A stretch of DNA of 64,000 bases from Bidens hawaiensis (lineage: Eukaryota > Streptophyta > Magnoliopsida > Asterales > Asteraceae): assembly GCA_021521415.1 (NCBI GenBank), contig JAIQDT010000295.1, forward strand, positions 930,001 through 994,000. The letters run 5' to 3'. The position numbers and the translations under genes are program-made. Below, piece by piece: positions 32,873 through 46,572 of this stretch (position 1 is its first letter; every line of letters begins with the position of its first letter). Under the pieces are notes generated by a model. It was given only the letters and a program-made list of their open reading frames with translations. It searched no databases and was not told the DNA's origin.

Positions 32873-34142
32873 TTGGTGGGCCACTTGCCGGCACCGTATT
32901 GGCCTGCAATTTTTTTAGTTTAGTTACCATAATAAACGTAATAGAAACCGATCAAACGTCAATTTTTTTTAGTTTTTGTTTTTGTTCCGATACCATAACA
33001 AATATGTAAGTAACAAACCAAATTCGCGCAAACTCGCTGCCTTATTTAAAACAAATGACCGACAACGCTACCGACCCCCCCCCCTAAATTGGTCGTTGGT
33101 CCACCTCAAGTTTTATATATTTTTATTTTTAGTTATGGTATCATAAGATACATAATCATAACCAACTGAATTTGTGTCAAGTTATCGCGTCAATGCCCTA
33201 GACCGACAACGCAAGGGTTTTACCATCGACCGGGTTTTCCAACCAAATAAAGATCGTCTTAAATATTTTGTTTCTTTATATGTTAATGTTTTTATATGTT
33301 AATTTGACGGAAAATTAACCTAACTTTGATATAACCAGTTTTGAGCCCCTATTTCGACCTATCCTTCATTCCGGCAACCAAGTACAAGCCCTAGGACGAT
33401 TTTGCACCATCTCGAAGCCTCCGATTTGTCCGTTCATCGCATGCTTTCATCCTCTCATCAGATAAGAAAATCCTTTGTGATGCCGATGTAAGGCTAAAAC
33501 CATTGTACTCACTTTAAAGGGTTTTGTGTAAACTAACTTTGATCAGATTCTATGTTTTGAATGAGTATGAACTTGATTGAAATGTCTTTAATCTTGTTTT
33601 ACATTATGAATTGATTGTTTAAACAGGTTATGATTTTTATTATCAAACTTTGCATCACTTTTCTGGTTGTGTTCATCACATGTAGAGTTAGCTCTTATGT
33701 CGTTGAACCAGTAATCGCTGGTCATTGCTTAAAATTGGTTTTCATACATTAAACTGGTAATTGGGTAAACCGGGGTTCAGTTGTGTCAACATTTCGGTTA
33801 GGGTATCGTTTGTCATCACAACCCAACTGTTATGTTTAGTAATTATTGTGCAATTAATTACTATGAATATGTGATTAGTCGGTCATCACATTACTTGAAG
33901 CTGAAGTGAATCGCTTTCTCATTTTTATTTACAAAATTTTCTAAGTAATCGTGTGTTCTTATAATCATCTTTATAAATTGCTTGACATCGAATGTCCGTC
34001 TAGAATAATAATTAATTAGCCATGAACTTTATTTGCATTTTCCATTGATTCCCTGTGGAGACAACCTTACTTACTCATACTAGTTATAGGTATTTAAGTT
34101 TTATAAATACTTGTTTTTTATTAGAGCACAGCATGTACGTCA
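32873..34142 (+). mobile_element. Putative 5' LTR of Athila-type element
   Basis: It lies directly before the Asp-tRNA primer-binding site, and its last part has the CCCTGTGGAGACAACC block common in this lineage. The left boundary is inferred only from where sequence complexity changes after a TA tract; no matching 3' LTR is present to confirm it, because the right end of the element is not preserved in the window. Confidence 0.45.
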
Positions 34143-34165
34143 AAACGGCACCGTTGCCGAGGAAT
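34143..34165 (+). other. Primer-binding site, tRNA-Asp type (degenerate)
   Basis: CGGCACCGTTGCCGAGGA is a near match to the Athila/Tat primer-binding site (TGGCGCCGTTGCCGGGGA), complementary to plant tRNA-Asp. Confidence 0.7.
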
Positions 34166-34279
34166 CAACGTGCAAAGTGCTAATTTAGCTTAGTTTTTAG
34201 TTTTTATTTTTATTATTTATTCTTTGATTTTACGCGGGATGTTAGTGTTTTATCTGTGCCGGTAGCTTTACAAGTTGAT

Positions 34280-36716
34280 ACAGACGAGATATTCCCGTGA
34301 GAAAGAGCCGCTACAGTTTGATCCGGAAATTATGAAAACAGCAAAGAGTAACCGAGCAGCTCAGAAACCCAAACTAAACCGAATACCAGAATGTCACAAC
34401 ACCAAAAGCAGAAACAATGAGTACCCGAAACAGAAGAAACCCTAATGATTTCTTACCATATAACCAAGACCAACCAAATAACCAAGAACAACCCGCTCCC
34501 CAAAACAACCTACCACCTAACCGAAACCAAAACGCTAACCGAAATAGAAGCCAAAACCCGTTTAACCAAGGAGAAGTCAACCGTTACCACAGGAGGCGGT
34601 TTAATATAGATGACAACTTGTCAATCAGATCCTAACCAGTAACCAGTCAAAGAAAAGTTAATTTTAGAGAGGAAAAACCCGAGATTAACCAGGCTCATGT
34701 ACGGGTGGACAATTGGCATATAGGGTATGATTTGGGGTTCTATTATGAGGATGGGGAAGAATTTAGTGATGAACATGGGGTCAGTTTCAACAACAAGATA
34801 TCCGTAATGACCAAAACTTCGACAGAATCATCCAGAAAATCATTAGAGAGATCGAGCAACGAGACGCCAGCATAACCGTGAACAAGAGGCACCGTATCAT
34901 GAGTTTTATGATGGAGTATCGTGAGCATTTGTCCCATCACCAGTCAGAGGAGTTCAAAGTCACTTCATTCCACAAGTGGCCACGAATCCTCTACCGATCA
35001 TTATTCCGGTCAAATACGAAAGGAACTTTACGGTGAGGCATAACAGTTTGACGGGGTTACCTGCGTTTCATGGAAAGGCTACTAAAGAACCATACCTGAA
35101 CTTGAATGATTTTAACTCGATATGTGCACTTATCTCAAGTCAAGGTTTTACCTCGGAAGAAGTGGAGATAGTAGTTTTCCAGTTCAATTTGAAAGATACA
35201 GCGAAACAATGGTTCTTATCCCTGCCATCAGCTAGTATCTACACTTGGGGGGATTTGGAGCAACAATTTTTAGACGAATATTATACACCACAGAGAACCA
35301 CAAAGACTTGAAACACCATTCGAAATTCTCAGCAAATCACAAGTGAAACCTTTTATGATACTTTTCAAAGATTTAAACGATTGTTGAGGACTTGTCCACA
35401 TCATGGAATAGCCCTATGGGAATTGATAAAGGCATTCCATGACAGTCTCTCAAATGATGATGTTCGTGATCTCCAAGCCACCGCTAATGGATCCTATTCC
35501 AAATGATGAAAATGTTGATTGGGGGCATTTGGAGAGACATGTAAATAATTCAAAGAGACAAGCGCAGTCGAACAGGATGGCCAAAAGAGCGGTAGTAAAG
35601 GTGGTTGAAAGTCATGGTTTAGATGACAGAATGGACAGGCTTGTAAAGAATATGGAAAGGTTTTTTGATGCAGGTGTGCAAGGAGCGGGGAGATCGGGAA
35701 AAACATATCCGGTATGTGAAGGTTGTGGTGAGTTAGGCCACGAGGTTGCGAGTTGTGAAGTTGCACAAGATGAAGAAACTAAGGAAGAGGAGGTCAATTA
35801 TGTGTAGGGTGGAAGGAAATACAATAATAGAAGTTCAAATACTTATCATCCGGGCCTCAAGAATCATCCAAACTTCAGTTATGGAAACCCGAACACGCAG
35901 CAGAACCAGAACTTTCAAGGTAGTTCTCAGAAGATAGGTTATCAATCAAACCAGAAACAGTATGGGAATAGTTTGTGTAGTGGTCAGAGTGGGTACAATT
36001 GTGAGATTCTGGGTGTCACAATAAGGGTTATCAAAAGAGTTATCAACAGGGGCAAGGAAATTCTTCGGGTAACAAAGAGGAGTCGATTAAGGATGCGATG
36101 GAGATATTTAAAAAATGAAGGCAGATCACGAGACTCATAATAGAAATCAAGAGACTCAAAATAAGGCTTTGAATAAGATGTTGGAGCTTCAAGAGAAGGC
36201 AAATGCTGCAAGAGATAAACAGGTGAGTCAATTGGTAGAAGAAATGGCAAGCCTAAAGATAAATGCATCCAAATTACCGAGTGACACCTTGAAGTACCCT
36301 GAATAGAGTTCTTCAAGTGGGAAGAAAACCCACATTAACCAGGTAAGTACCCTTAGAAATGGAAAAGTTTTTGATAAGGGAGTAAATCCACCATCAACCT
36401 TCGTTGAAGGAGTGGTGGAAGACTTGGGGGAAATGGGAACAACAATGATGAGGTGGAAACTGAACCAATAAATAAACCGAAAAAATCTGTTAATAAAAAC
36501 TTAAACGAATCGGTAAAGGAAAAAGAAACACCGACTGCCAAGGAGACGGGCCCCACGAGTAAAATGGTTTCGTTTCCTAGGGCATTGGTGAATCCTACAA
36601 CATCATCACTAAAAAAGAGGGGCCCACAACATGAGGAAATATGGGAGTTATTTAAACAAGTGAAATTAATTTACTCCTCATTGATGCTATTAAACAATTC
36701 CATGCATATGCTAAAT
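34280..36716 (+). pseudogene. Athila-type gag (broken)
   Basis: The first frame (from about 34280) has the Athila-like start KEPLQFDPEIMKTAKSNR and stops at 34442. An overlapping frame from 34417 is Asn/Gln/Pro-rich and stops at 34633. The capsid core lies at 34976-35308 (LTGLPAFHGKATKEPYLNL, then ALISSQGFTSEEVEIVVF and the AKQWFLSLP block), ending in TGA. After a shift, 35439-35804 carries a perfect zinc knuckle CEGCGELGHEVASC. Downstream to 36716 are broken Asn/Gln/Lys-rich frames with coiled-coil character. Gag forms the virus-like particle and its knuckle binds RNA; at least four stops or shifts abolish it here. Confidence 0.8.
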
Positions 36717-36718
36717 AT

Positions 36719-37321
36719 TTGAAGGACTTGTGTACTAAAAAACGAACTCATAAAATGCCTAAACAGATTGACTTAACGGCTAATGTGAGTTCGGTTTTGA
36801 CCGAAATTCTCCCACCCAAGTTACAAGATCCAGGCACGCCAATAATACCCATTCAAGTGGGCGATTTTAAAATGACGAGGGCATTATTGGATCTCGGAGC
36901 CGAGGTGAGTGTTCTCCCGAGAAGCTTATATGACCAATATGATTTTGGTCCACTTAAAAAACCTGACATAACCGTGGTGTTGGCTAATTTGACACTTAAG
37001 CTTCCTAGGGGAATTGTTACTGATGTAATTGTTATGATCAAGGATTTTTATTACCTGATCGACTTTATGGTTCCAGACTATGTCACAGTTGACCCAAAAC
37101 GACAACCAAACATGATTCTTGGTAGGCCCTTTTTGGCAACCGCAAATGCTTTACTAAACTGTAGAACTGGGGTAGTCGACATGGCTTTCGGGAATAAAAA
37201 TCTTCGGTTAAATGTTTTTTCAAATGTTTCTAACCCTCTGGTTTGTAATGAGTGCTTCACAGCTGAAATCATTGACGGGTTGAATCCTCATGAAAATGAG
37301 GAAGATGTAATAGAGGGGTGA
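36719..37321 (+). pseudogene. Athila-type aspartic protease domain (intact segment of broken pol)
   Basis: A 200-residue open piece with the protease active-site motif LDLGAEVSVLP near residue 58 (the family usually has DLGA-S) and the flap/strand region ending ILGRPFLAT near residue 133. It is the longest uninterrupted frame of this element. It would process the polyprotein, but it is separated from gag and from RT by stops, so it is only a relic. Confidence 0.8.
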
Positions 37322-39193
37322 GTTATTGTAGTTGTTCAGCAGTAGAGCATTCACATTAGTTGAAGGAAGAGGAAAGAGCAGTTGAAGTTTATGCTGCAAG
37401 TATCGGGAAACCACCATAGTCTCAACAGGTGGAGAAACTACCGGACACTATTGACTCCAAATTGAGACCTTCACTTAAGAGTCCTCCGGTGGTCGAGTTG
37501 AAGAAACTCCTAAACACCTCAAATATGTGTTTTTGGGAGAAAATAATACGTTACGCGCCATCATTGCCTCAAATTTTGAAGAAGATCAAGAAAGGGCATT
37601 GATGGTAGTGCTGAAAGAACATAAGGAAACACTTGGGTGAACGATTGCAGACTTGAGGGGAATTAGTCCGTCTATTGTGATGCATATGATTATCATGGAT
37701 CCCGAGGTGAAATCCGCACATGAAGCACAAAGACTGTTAAATCCTAACATGCGGGAAGTTGTGAAGAAAGAAGTCTTGAAATGGTTGGATGCGGGAATTA
37801 TTTTCCCAACTTCGAATAGTACTTGGGTGAGTCCAACGCAAAAGGTTCCAAAGAAGGTGGGTTTCGGAGAACTGTAATGAGAGAGGTGAAGAAATTGCCA
37901 CCTGGCTGGTAACCGGGTGGCGAATTTATGTTGATTATCGGAAGTTGAATGTCGCGTCATCCAAAGATAATTTTCCTCTACCATTCATTGACCAAATCAT
38001 CAAAAAATTATCAGGTCAGAAATTTTATTGCTGTTTGGATGGCTATTCGGGATACAATCAAGTTTCAATTCACCCCGATGACCAACATAAGACCACTTTC
38101 ACGTGTCCATAAGGTACTTTCGCTATTAGGCGAAAGCCTTTTGGCTTATATAATTCCCCGGCCACCTTTCAAAGGTGCATAATGAGTATCTTTTCGGATA
38201 TGGTCGGGGATTCACTTGAAATTTTTATGGATGATTTTCTATTTTCGGCTCATCTTTTGAATCATGCTTGAATGAATTAACCAAAGTTTTACAAAAATGT
38301 GGTGAACGAATTTGGTCTTAAGTTGGGAAAAGAGCCATTTTATGGTGCAAGAGGGAACGGTTTTGGGGCATGTCATCTTGAGTAAGGGGATTTGCATTGA
38401 CCGGGCTAAGGTTAATGCTATATCTAATTTGCCACCTCCTACTAATGTTAAGGGAATGCGGTCATTTTTGGGACATGTCGGGTTTTACATACGGTTTATA
38501 AAAAAATTAGTTGCATTACATAACTGTTGTGTAATTTGTTATTAAAAGATGTACCATTTTTTAATGAAGGCTGCTAAAACTCTTTTAATATGCTTAAAAA
38601 CAAATTGGTTGAAGCCTCGATCTTGTTATCACCCGATTGGTCACTTCGGTTTGAAATTATGTGTGACGCGAGTGACTAAGCGGTCGGGGCTGTTTTGGAT
38701 CAACGGGTGGATAAGAAACCCGTTGCCATATACTACGTGAGCAAAACTCTTTCCGATGCTCAAATTAATTACACCACCACGGAAAAAGAGTTGTTAGCGG
38801 TAGTATATGCATTGGATAAATTTCGATCTTGTATTTGGGGAAGAAAAGTTGTTGTGTTTTCAGATCATAGTGCAGTGAAAAATTTAATGGAAAAAAAGGA
38901 TGCAAAGCCGCACTTGATCAGATGGATTTTGCTACTTCAAGTGTTCGATGTGGAGATCTAGGACAAGAAAAGGAGCGAGAATGTGGTCGGGCACCATTTA
39001 TCTAGATTAATTGGAAAGGAGGAAGAAGATGCTAGGGACATCAACGAGTCATTTCTGAATGAACACTGTTTTCTGGTTCAACTTTACCTTGCTATGCGAA
39101 CATCATCAAATTTCTTGTTGCAGATACAGTTCCTGAATTTTGGCCCAAAAAGAAGAAGCAACACTTCTTATCACAGGTAAAGTACTACGTTTG
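37322..39193 (+). pseudogene. Athila-type RT and RNase H (5' half of pol, split by insertion)
   Basis: The N-terminal RT fragment at 37653-37877 (VKKEVLKWLDAGIIFP) and the palm (about 37920-38240, including LDGYSGYNQV and a catalytic FMDD box at 38224-38235) fall in different frames with several stops. The connection piece LGHVILSKGICIDRAKV is at 38365. RNase H at 38695-38958 has TTTEKELLAVVYALDKF and FSDHSAVKNL. The frame runs into GTTTG at 39189-39193, where the 15 kb element is inserted; the integrase resumes at 54342 in the same frame after one GTTTG copy. Confidence 0.85.
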
Positions 39194-42100
39194 TGTAACA
39201 CCCCGTAACCGCAGCGGAAACGTAACCGGGCGCCACAGACACCTCTGATATCAACCACATTGTTTATAAAGAAAACTGAATACATTAATATACTTCAAAT
39301 TACATTATCTCGTATTTCATTACCGTCTATGTGATACACACATCATACAATACGATACATAATTCTATTTATTATAATGTATCCTAACATTCCGCACGCA
39401 AATCTTACACACATCAAGCACTTAGCACATAAGCAATCACTTTATCTTAATTGTACCTGAAAAGCATGTGAGAAAACGGGTCAACTACGAATGGTTGGTG
39501 AGTTTCACAATTTGAGTAAACCATGATAAATCCATATCATAATATAATATTATCGATGTTTTATGCTGAGCCCACAAGTGAAACCTCTGACTATCCACAA
39601 AAAACCCCCGTGGCATACTCCGCCCACGGACCTGCCCCAAACCGCTATGTCTAACATTACATAGCAAAATATATATAACAACAAAATAGACATGTGCAAC
39701 TGGCTGGGAAACATCAGCAAATCCATGCCGGACCAGTTGGGTTTGTCAGACCAATAGTACTATCCACACTCTACCGGCTTTCAGTTAATCACTCGTGTTC
39801 CGGGGCCTTAGATGTCACACCCCGACTAGGTAGTTGCGGAAGCGTAATACGGGAATGTAACAGATAACACTGGTATCAACAACATTGTTTATAAAGAAAT
39901 TCAACAGCTAAATTACATCATATTACATTGGTAGGAACTATGTTTACAAACTAGGTGAAAAACACATAACCGGTTTACGAGCTTCTTATACAGTATTATA
40001 TCAGCGTCTATTCACAGCTATTCAACTTTCTTTCTAACACCAAGCATGTAAGCAAATCATTACACTTTTGCTTTACCTGAAAAGCATGTTAAAACGGGTC
40101 AACTACGTCTAGTTGGTGAGTTTCAAGTTTCACGAGTATCAATGAAATCAGTACATGAGTTCGTAAAGTTTACAGTGTGTATGTATATATGTCTGTGTAT
40201 GATGTATTATACTAAGCCACAAGTGAAACCGAAACGAGCTAAAACACATGGCCTCCACTGCCCATGCACTCCCGTTGGCATTTAACAGCCACTTTGCCCC
40301 AAGTATGTACTATGTCTAACACCACATAGCAGTATGTAAAAATATAATGACAATGTGCAACTGGGTTTACATATGTTCCGGCATACCCCTCCGGCTCTGT
40401 CAGTTGGGTTTGTCAAACCGATAGTACTATCCACACGTCACCGGCACGAAGTTAATCACTTGTGTTTGTGGGGACTTGTCAAGTGTTAGTACTTAGATAA
40501 TCCTCATCATCACACGTTTTCAAGTATATCAATTTATGTAAACAAGCTTTTCACCCCAAAAGTTCGTAAAACAGTTTAGAAAGTGGGGGTCGTGAAACTC
40601 ACCTTATCGTAGTTCGCACAGAAATCACGTATCAATAAGTCAGATGCCTCGTTTATAGCCTGATTCCTATAAACGGTATCGTATCGTTATTACTAGTACA
40701 GTGTTCAAGCTAAGTCGGGCTGTATAGATAATCTGGGTATAGCTGTTAGGCCCAGAACATGATCATAGTCTTAGATTGTGACGTTGTGTACTATGAAATG
40801 TTTAAAACCGGATTTGGCTCAGTTTCACCGTTTCCCGAGCCTAGCTCAGTTGATCGTTTATACGTTTCGGGATTAGGTAAGATCACATAAAACTTAAGTA
40901 AATATATTGATTAACAAAATAATTTGATTTATGAGAGAATTTTAAGGTCTCGGTGTCTGGTTTGATCGCAGGGTTCGTTTCCGTTTTCACACGGGTTTGA
41001 TTATACAAAACGCGCACAATCCACACGATTTGTCCGGAATTCTCGTAAAAAGTTCGTTTTTATCAATATCATTCAAAAATATGATATTTGACCACTTTTG
41101 ACATTTTGACATACCAGTCAGTCCGTTAAACACAAAACTGCCTGTTTCGTTAAAACAATTATAATTTAAATCTTTGATTAATCATAATTAAATATGTACT
41201 TATATATAAATTATGTAAATTTTTGTAAAAATACATTAAGACATGGAGAATTTTATAAAAATATTTTCAGAAATTTTATGATTAATTATTTATTTATAAA
41301 AATTCATTTAATAGGTTATAATCGTGCAATAAATGGCCCGTTTATATCAAACGACCTCCGAAAAATCCAATAACTATTACAAATGGCCTCAATGTTATTA
41401 CATAGCCCCTGCAAAATTTCCAGAACCTAACTCTTTTGACAAAATGCCTTTTTGTGCGTTTTTCGGCTGTTAAAATTCGGTTAAGCCATGATTGCACAAA
41501 CCATACTTAGACATTTCCAATGATTCCCAAACTTTACCAGTGATCTTACCATCACATATTAAACTCCAAAACCAAGTTTCATAATTTTTCAATATGTTTA
41601 GCTATTTTTCCCAAATAAACGCTCATAAACGGGAATAAATTCACCAAATATTCTCCGTTTATCGAAAAATTACCAAATTTGAACAGGGACTCATTTATAT
41701 GATCCCTAATGTCCCTGCAAGTTTTCAAAAGCTAACAACAAGCACGTCACAACCTAATACTAAACAGCCCCTAAACGAGTGTTACGGGTTTACCTTGTCG
41801 GTTTTCGATGAATTTTGCTAGCTTAAACGACTTTCCGGGTCTCGGGTTGCAAACTCAGTATATCTACATATCATATAACATCAAACCAAGCATAAATCAT
41901 CCATGTAACAGCCTTGATAATTAGGGTTTCGGTTTTGGGTTCAAACCGAACTTTCTAACCGTAAAATGTTGTATTCATGTTCTAATCCGTGTTTTTGACC
42001 AAAAAAGTATATGTTCCTGGTTTGTAAACATGTTTAACATCAAAACATGATTTTACTTTATTTTTAGGGTTTTTGGATGGTTAAACATGTTTAAAACTAA

Positions 42101-45100
42101 CTAAAACATGTTTATAAGATTATAACTTAGTTAAAAGATGGTTAAAAGCTCATGGAAATGAAACTTACTTGTGGGTTTTGAGCAAGGGTTTGGAAGAACA
42201 GCTGAAGGGAGGTCTGGTCTTTAAGTTTATTACATAAAATGAGGTAGCTTATTGAAGAAGCTTGCAAATAAATATCTTGGTGGGATAGAGTGCTTGGCGG
42301 CCGCAAGTGTCTAGGGGCCCATTGGGCCTCTTTTTGGCCCAATGGTGCCTCGGTTTCCGTGCCACACGTAAAAGTCGGTCCAAAATTTAGTTCGGGTTCG
42401 GTTTTTCGCAAGAAAATTAATTCAGGTGTGAGAAATAGCGCAAAAACGAGTGTTTTTCAGCTTATTTTTGTAAAATAAGAAAAACGTACTGACTCGTTGT
42501 AAAATTCCAAAATATTTTCACGGATTGCTTAGAACATGTCATATAAGTGTTTTATAAATCTTTTTTGGCTTAACGGATGCTACAATGCTTGTTTTGATAT
42601 TAACGATTGCGTTTAAGCTTATAGCGTATCGATAAACGAAACCTTTTTCGTTTAAAGAGTTTTAAACGTACTGGGGCCTAAATATCAATATGTTAGCCTC
42701 TATAACATATATATAACTCGTATATGACCCCTCAGTATATATACGGGTCATAATTAGTATCGGTCGGTTACTCGTTTAAGCACTACGAATTAACCGATTT
42801 ATCGTTTACTTGTTACGTAATGAATATAGTATACCTCGTTTTATCATGAATGTCACATTAGAATGTTAGCAACTCAGACAATTACCATCTTAGTACATTT
42901 TCGTACGATTCCCCTACAATAAAATATATATAAATCCACGCAAATCCATGCGTTCAGTATGTACTTAAACATTTCAGTAGTAACATGCTTCCGCCCCGGG
43001 AAAATATTTAAAAACAATTCAGAAAAAGGGGCTCGTGAAACTCACCTTAGCACATGCAAGCAGGTAACAACAGTCATTATCAGATAAAATGTCCAATCTG
43101 TAATATGATCCTTACGATCGTTACTATACAATCACTATTAATATAACTTTAACCGTGTTAACCGGTACATCTGGGGACACTGTTAACCCAGTACTGTACC
43201 CATTCCGGGGGCAATGTTAACCCAGAAACACTTCTCCGGACTCAGATTGTGATATCGTTTAGAGTTCAGTAGCCAAATTTCTATTAGTCGTTTTTCCCGT
43301 TTTGCGTGCCTAGCACGGTTATCCGTTTTTACGTTTCAAAAATGAGTTTGGTCACACACGACCCGAAAATAGTGGTTGACTGATAATTTAATTAAAGATG
43401 TGAAATTAGAGCTCGGTTTAGACCCCCCGATTGGCCGCTGGACCCGTTTCCGTCTTTGGTGCACCGGAAACTGTTAAATCGTTTAAAATTACCCAAATCA
43501 TCCGAATTATTTTCGGATGATTTATTTTTACTTTTTTAACTCAGTTATATGATAATAGTTCATTTTTAGGGTTTTTATACACCAGTCAGTTCGTCTACCC
43601 GAACTTTGCTGGTTTACGCGTTTTATATTATAAAAGTTCACTTTTATTCCAAATAAATATCCGTTCATCCTCGGATCTTGAGATTTTGCACAAATAACAT
43701 TTTGATAGTGGGTAAATTTATAAAAATATTTCCAGAATTAATTTTTATATTTAAAATTTATTTATCTATTTTTAAACACCATTTAAACACTAAATATGTC
43801 GTAAATACCAAACGAACTTAGAAAAATCCCAAATTTTTCCTGGATGTCCCCTGCCATCCACATAGTCCCCTGTAAGTTTTCCAAAACCAAAATATCTTTT
43901 TACATGCCATTTTCACTAAAACCGAGCTAGAAAACCCTAGAACTCGTTTAACCGAAAAGCCTACTTAGACTTCTCCAACTGACCTAAAATTTTGTGTGTT
44001 ACTTATACATGTTATAAAAAGCTTATCTGCAATTTTCCAGAATTTTTCATGATATTTAACTATTTTTCACCATTTTTAGCCAAAACCGAGCATTAAATTC
44101 ACCAAATATTCATCCTTTGTCCAAAAATTACTAAAAATTCACAGAACTCATATTTTCATGTATTTAACACCTCTGTAAAATTTCATGACGTAACTCTAAA
44201 CCGTCAACAATCTGTCCAAAAACTCATAACCGAACATAAACCGAATATACCTTTTGTTTTCCGCCACTATAAGCTACAAACTCGTTTTTTCGCCTTATCT
44301 ACCACTAAATACTGAACCTACAACCAACATACCACAATACCAAGCAATTTACACTCACAATCAAGCCTCTTACACTATAGTTTCGGTTATTGTTTCAAAA
44401 CTAAAGTTTAAACTGTAAAAATTCGTTTTTGGTTCGTTTAACTCCTTTCTTGGACCAAGATCCCTTGTATAACCCGTATACATCACTTGATCATGCAAGA
44501 ATCGGTTTTCATCTTTGAAACCTCATTTTCTTGCAAATAAACTCAAGAAACGAAGATGAACACGTAAATAACTCGATTTTTACCTCGCTTTTCTTGCTAA
44601 AAACTCGGGTTTTTAGATGATCTTGTGGAGAGGAAAGAAAGAACATGGAATGTTTGATTAAAAAAAATAACAAGTAATGGGGTAACACCCCCTTATGTCC
44701 GATCGGTTTAGATGGGGGGTGGGGTGGGACCCACTTCTCCATTCTTAGCCACATGTTTGGATTCTCGAAATCTGGATAATGTTTTGGATAATCTGGTTCA
44801 GTTCGTTTTTCGGTTAAATGTCTAATTCGGCTTAAAACGAGGCTAAAACGGTCGTTTTTCGGCTTAAAAATGAAATTTATATAAAACCAATTTAAAAACT
44901 TAAAAAACTTAAACCATGACATTTATTAACTTAAAACATCATATTATTAATAATTGTGCATCTTTTTCGACTTGATCGATCGTCTCTTGCTTGGTTTGGT
45001 ATTAAAGGTTTCGTTTAATGTACCGACGTACCATTAAATCGAAGTTTCTTTTTCTGTGCCGTACTTTACTTATCCCGAAGCATTAATGCTTCGTAAAATC

Positions 45101-45333
45101 ACTAAATATTATAGATATCGTCTATAATTGAACCCTCGATTCGTTCGGGTTTCAATAACTATTGATCGATTAATCGCATATTCAATACGATGAATTATAT
45201 ATTCACGTACAATCAATACAGTGAACCATGTATTCTCGTATAATTACTATAGTAATTCATGTACCCGACATTAAATATAACGTAACTATTGTCTACCGGT
45301 TAGGGTATACCTGGTTTAGTCAGAATCGTTACA
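39194..45333 (-). mobile_element. 3' LTR of the nested element, itself split by a solo LTR
   Basis: 6,140 bp. It contains a 3,045 bp insertion at 39813-42857 plus a 5 bp duplication; without these it is 3,090 bp, against 3,089 bp for the right LTR. It holds the hairpin/GTGAG module at 39482-39502, where one stem pair is lost relative to the right LTR. Confidence 0.95.
39813..42857 (-). mobile_element. Solo LTR (3.05 kb) nested in the LTR, duplication TTAGA
   Basis: Starts TGTCACACCCCGACTAGG and ends GAATGTCACA, flanked by TTAGA at 39808-39812 and 42858-42862. The right LTR has the empty site (GGCC TTAGA ATGTTAGC near 51868), which proves the insertion. It has the same LTR style as its host (hairpin module at 40100-40120) but is a separate family. 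No internal region, so a solo LTR. Its interior shows no coding frame of note; short frames at 42142-42478 are chance. Confidence 0.93.
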
Positions 45334-45369
45334 TTCTCCCCCCGTTAAGAAATTTCGTCCTCGAAATTT
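45334..45369 (-). promoter_or_regulatory. Polypurine tract and conserved inverted repeat of the nested element
   Basis: Minus strand: AAATTTCG, AGGA, CGAAATTT (45350-45369), then a purine tract with GGGGGG, then TGTAACG, the LTR start. Same arrangement as at 7612 and 11923 but with A/T in place of G/C in the outer stem. Confidence 0.8.
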
Positions 45370-46572
45370 TACACGCCCACTACCCCCTTCCAAGAGAATG
45401 GTGGGGGTTTTTCCTTCAGAATTCACCCTCGCGTTACCAGGTGTAATCTGGTCCTCGCTGTGAATTCCACTTAATCTTAATCAATAAAGCTTGGTATGTC
45501 CAAACTGTTTAGTTTTCCCGTCTACTATCTCTACGGAATTATTTATGATATCAGGCATGTCTTCTATGAGTACCTCCATTACTGGCACTTTCGTTGCCTC
45601 GTCGCTTAGGTACTTTTCAATCCGTATACATGGCAAAACATCATGTATAGTACTTAGCCCCTGGAGTACTTTAATAGATAAACTAAATGACCAATTATGG
45701 AGATAGTCTCATAAGGTCCAATATTAAGGAGCTATTTTCGGTTTTGCCAAACCTTATATCACCTATCTAAGGTGATGCCTTAAAAATGCCTTGTCACCTC
45801 TTTCCAGTGACAATGGTTTCCTTTGAATGTTAGCATAAATCCTTTGCCAATCTCGCGCTGCTTTCAACTTATCTTAAATATTATAAATCCGATTGGTTGA
45901 TTCTCGAATCAATTCAAATCTTATGGCTTGAGTGACGCCCATTTTCAATTTAACAAATTGGTGATAATCACTTCACCCAAAGAAAGCTTCAAGCTCTCGA
46001 TGCTTCCTTCCCCGCCTTCCAATAATGGAAGTAGGATGACTATTTCGATCTGAGATAGTTGAAAATGGTACCCCACGACGAGATACCATTTCACTATCAT
46101 GAATTTGGGCGAGAATTCATTGTGGTAATCGTCATAGATTGGGATGAGATGCGAGGATTGGTTAATCGATCCGCGATTACCCAATTTACATCATGCCTTT
46201 GATATATCTTGGGAATTTGCGTCCCGAAATCCATTGTAATTTATTCCCACTATCATTGGCGAATTTTCTGTCGTTGTGGCGTTTCCTAGGGTTTTCGGTG
46301 TGCAGCCTTATCTCTTGCATAACTTAAATATTCACCAACTTACGTAACCATATCTTTCTCCAAACTCGGCCATTAATAAAATCCTTTCAGATATTCGTAT
46401 CATGAATAGTCTAATCCGATCCCGGATGTATGTAATATTCCGATCTATGCGCTTCGTCCATGTTTAATTCACTAAGGTCATGGAGGGACAGGATCCAAAC
46501 CCGATTTTTGAGATAGAGAATTTCGTCCATGTGCTGTTCGAAATTCTTCTCATTGCCGTAAAGTCCCTCCTT
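45370..46572 (-). pseudogene. Nested element integrase (heavily broken)
   Basis: On the minus strand the region just after RNase H reads a degraded integrase start (NRVWILSLHDLSELNMDEAH near 46480, then an HPGSD zinc-region block). A later stretch, SSHLIPIYDDYHNEF near 46140, corresponds to the catalytic-domain segment after DRLTKS. Many stops. No GPY or chromodomain can be made out before the polypurine tract, although the family normally has one. Confidence 0.6.

Noticed and set aside
33070..33085. Poly-C run as a possible polypurine tract of a minus-strand element
   Set aside because: No LTR start or pol remnant on the minus strand adjoins it.
35984..36316. Minus-strand frames across Athila gag (also 34374-34580, 35494-35797, 36353-36556)
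   Set aside because: Antisense shadows of the gag reading frame.
44509..44922. A 137-codon minus-strand frame, repeated at 53516-53761
   Set aside because: It lies in the LTR and recurs only because the two LTRs are near-identical; no recognisable domain, and the second copy is already shortened by a stop.
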